Assembly: GCA_948567375.1 (NCBI GenBank)
Contig: OX419758.1
Coordinates: 49,915,001-49,979,000 of the forward strand
Direction: 5' to 3'
Length of the DNA stretch: 64,000 nt
Origin: Lunularia cruciata
Taxonomy: Eukaryota; Streptophyta; Marchantiopsida; Lunulariales; Lunulariaceae
Shown: positions 39,201-42,200 of the stretch, piece by piece
Layout of the letters: each line of letters opens with the position of its first letter
Numbering within the stretch: position 1 is the first letter of the stretch
The notes under the pieces: model-generated
What the model saw: the letters and a program-made list of their open reading frames with translations, nothing else
The model's database searches: none
Told to the model about the DNA's origin: nothing
Position numbers and translations under genes: made by a program

Positions 39201-42200
39201 CCAAACCTGTTTGGTTTGTCTTCCCCAATGACTGTCCGTACACTATCAATATTTTGTTGAGAGACCACAAACATGTATTGATGGGAGAACTTGCCTCTGA
39301 CACAGTAGCAGATACTTGGTCCAGTCTTAGTGAGGCCTTCTGAAAAGGGTCTTGGGGCCCTCTATTTTCACGCTTGCCCCGCCGATGATACCTCATGCTA
39401 CCATCTACAGGATGAAGCAAATACTTGCGATCTAAAGCCCACGTTGAAGATCTTGCAACAGCAGGAACATCTGCAGAAATTCCTGCCTCAAAAATCTACC
39501 AATCATAATTTGCAATCGCATCAGAATCTTTGTAGCGGCATTGAGCACAGTGATCAGCTGATATAGAATGAGCAGTTACCATTTTTCTAGCTAAGAACCA
39601 AAGAACATATTGTAAAGCCCTTCCATTCAGGAATTTGGAGCAGTGGTAACTTTCGCAAAGGATGAAGACCATTCCTAACATTGGAAGTAAGCATGTCCGC
39701 ATACTTTCATATACTTCTTCTGGCCTGAGCTCTAAATTACATATTCCGGCATTGACCAGAACTTTACTGACAAAACTCGATGCTTCTAACCACAGGAACT
39801 TACCTCGCTCCATTCTTTTGGTGTAAGATCTTCCCATTTTTTGCCTGGTTTCCAAGGACTGCTATTGGAATCATGATAAACGGCAAGCCGCTCCAGCTCC
39901 AGTTTCTAGGTAGGAACAGCAACATAACAACATAAGCAGGTAAGAAGAAATGTAAGCATATGCGTAGATAAGGTTATGAGATTCAATAAGAAGGAGTTGA
40001 AGGTTACGTTTGTTATGACCACTTCTTCTCTTGCTACAGTGTTTTCAGCTCAGGACGTTGTTTATCTCAATCCAGATGCAACACGACATAATCACTAATT
40101 TCGCTTGTAGGGACCAATTTGACGACTTTGTGATTTCATACGCTATCGCAGATTGCTGCTTCTGTGAGAGGTATACTTCTGGTGTACTCTCAACAGCCGA
40201 AGGTTGAACCAGCATCTGGAAATGCATTAAAAGTAGGCCACTTGAGGCAGTGGGTAGTAACACGGACCTTGCGAAGTCTTTCAAGAGCTCCACTAGCCAC
40301 AAATGTTTCATTTCCAGTCTCATCAACTGTAACTGCAGCAAGTTTGGCTAGAGTAACTCCAGAGCAGAAAGGATGATCTTGATTGCTGCAAAACACATAA
40401 GTTACCATTTACATGTTATAATGACCTCTTCCGACATTCTCATGCGGTATGCAAGGTAAGCTCACACAGTTGAAAAGACTAACGAAGATATATTAGTAGT
40501 TATGACATACAAATATGAGGTCAATCCCAAAAGAAGACAGCATGTCCTCCTTAGCAGTTTTCGGCACTTCTTCAGCACGTCAATTGACAATTCAAGACTG
40601 ACAAACGCCTGCAAGGACAGAGATCAACTAATCTTGTGGCAACAAGAGTTTGCAGTGAAGACTTTCCGACCGACTTGCAGAACTGAGAAAGGATGCATAC
40701 CTGACCGTGTCTTCATAACGTATATGAAGATTTGTAATGGATATTTTGAGGTTTCCGACTATTGTTGCGATCAAAGATCCCAACCAAGTGCTTGTTTCAG
40801 AGGCCTGCATGAAGGACCATTTGAGTTAATTTTGTGAGGAGCTCCAGGATGTTAATCTGGAAGCTCTCTTGTGTGATGGCAATTCCAAGAGGAAAAAGTA
40901 AATGAGTAATGAAGCCTCCAGAACCAAACGTGAGCATTATTTCCAGTCAACAATTGCCCCTTCCTATGCAGCTTAATGGGATTTGTCACTCAAACCGAAC
41001 CACTTTTCAGACACACACACTGAGATTGAAGGGTAACTTCAGGATAATTACTGAATGACTGAGAAGATAACAGAAACTGTACAACGCGCGATGGATATAG
41101 GTAGATGAGAGCAGAAGCCGTTCTAGGAACGGGTGATCCGAACTGTACAACACGTGATGGATATAGGTAGAACAAACGTTTTCCCATTAGGTCTGAGCTA
41201 CTCTGCTTTTAGGTGAGTCGAAAGTGTCGGCAATTCAGATGCAATAACTCACATCTTCAGGTGTAGCCGTCTTTCTGTCTTTAGCTTCAAGATACGCCAG
41301 CTCCTTTTCCTGTTATTCACGTACGTCACAGGATGTATGAACAATTCCACATATCTGTTACCACTATTTGCCCGATCTATCAGCTACTACAGTTTTTGAT
41401 ATGTCAAGTTTAACACCCTAGGTATTCATAGCTGAAACGCAATCCAAAAGGCATTACAGAAAGTGATGAACTTCCTCTCCACGAGTTAAAGCAGATACCT
41501 CAATTCGACGTCTTTTGGAGTCAAACCAGCTTTCTTTGTCATCCTTCTGTGCACACAACTCAAAGCTAATTTAATCCTCTAGTTACCAGCTGGATATATG
41601 TAGATGAGAGCAGAAGCCGTTCAGGGAACGGGTGATCCAGAACTCACGAAATGCAAATGATCGGTAAGCAAGATGTACTTTATGCACAATTGCTAGAATA
41701 GTGATAAATCCATAAAGTAGAATGCATCGAATGTAACCTGAAGCAAAGGCATAATTGCAACAAATTGAGAATAATATATATCTAAAGGACTAGTAAACTT
41801 GAAATCGATCACAGCTATTCAAACTAATGCGAGAAATATAAAACATTATGTAATTGACCACCAGTAAGCAGTGCATGAACGATGAAAATTAAAACGTAGG
41901 CTGGAGTCGGGTAGGAACACTGTAGAGACGGGAGGTCGAACCATGAAGCAGGCAAAGAGCAACGGAAAAATAATAGGGACGGAATTAGCTGGGGAAGGGA
42001 GGAGTGGAACAATGCGGGAGCTTAGTGGATGGTGCTGCTGCAGAGACATATCGAATAGTAACAGGGTAACGAGAGCGAAGGGGAAGAGGGCAGGATCTAA
42101 AGTAGAGCGCAACAAGCGCTATGGACGCTTGAGTCCTGAGACACTAAACAGCAAAGGGAAGCAGAAGGCGGCCATAGTAAACCTCCACGAAAACACATGT

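Noticed and set aside
7580-42140. Hammerhead-like look of the R1 segment GAGTCCTGAGACACTAAAC next to a stem-loop
   Set aside because: The required CUGANGA and GAAA core elements are absent on both strands, and spacing does not allow the three-stem junction.
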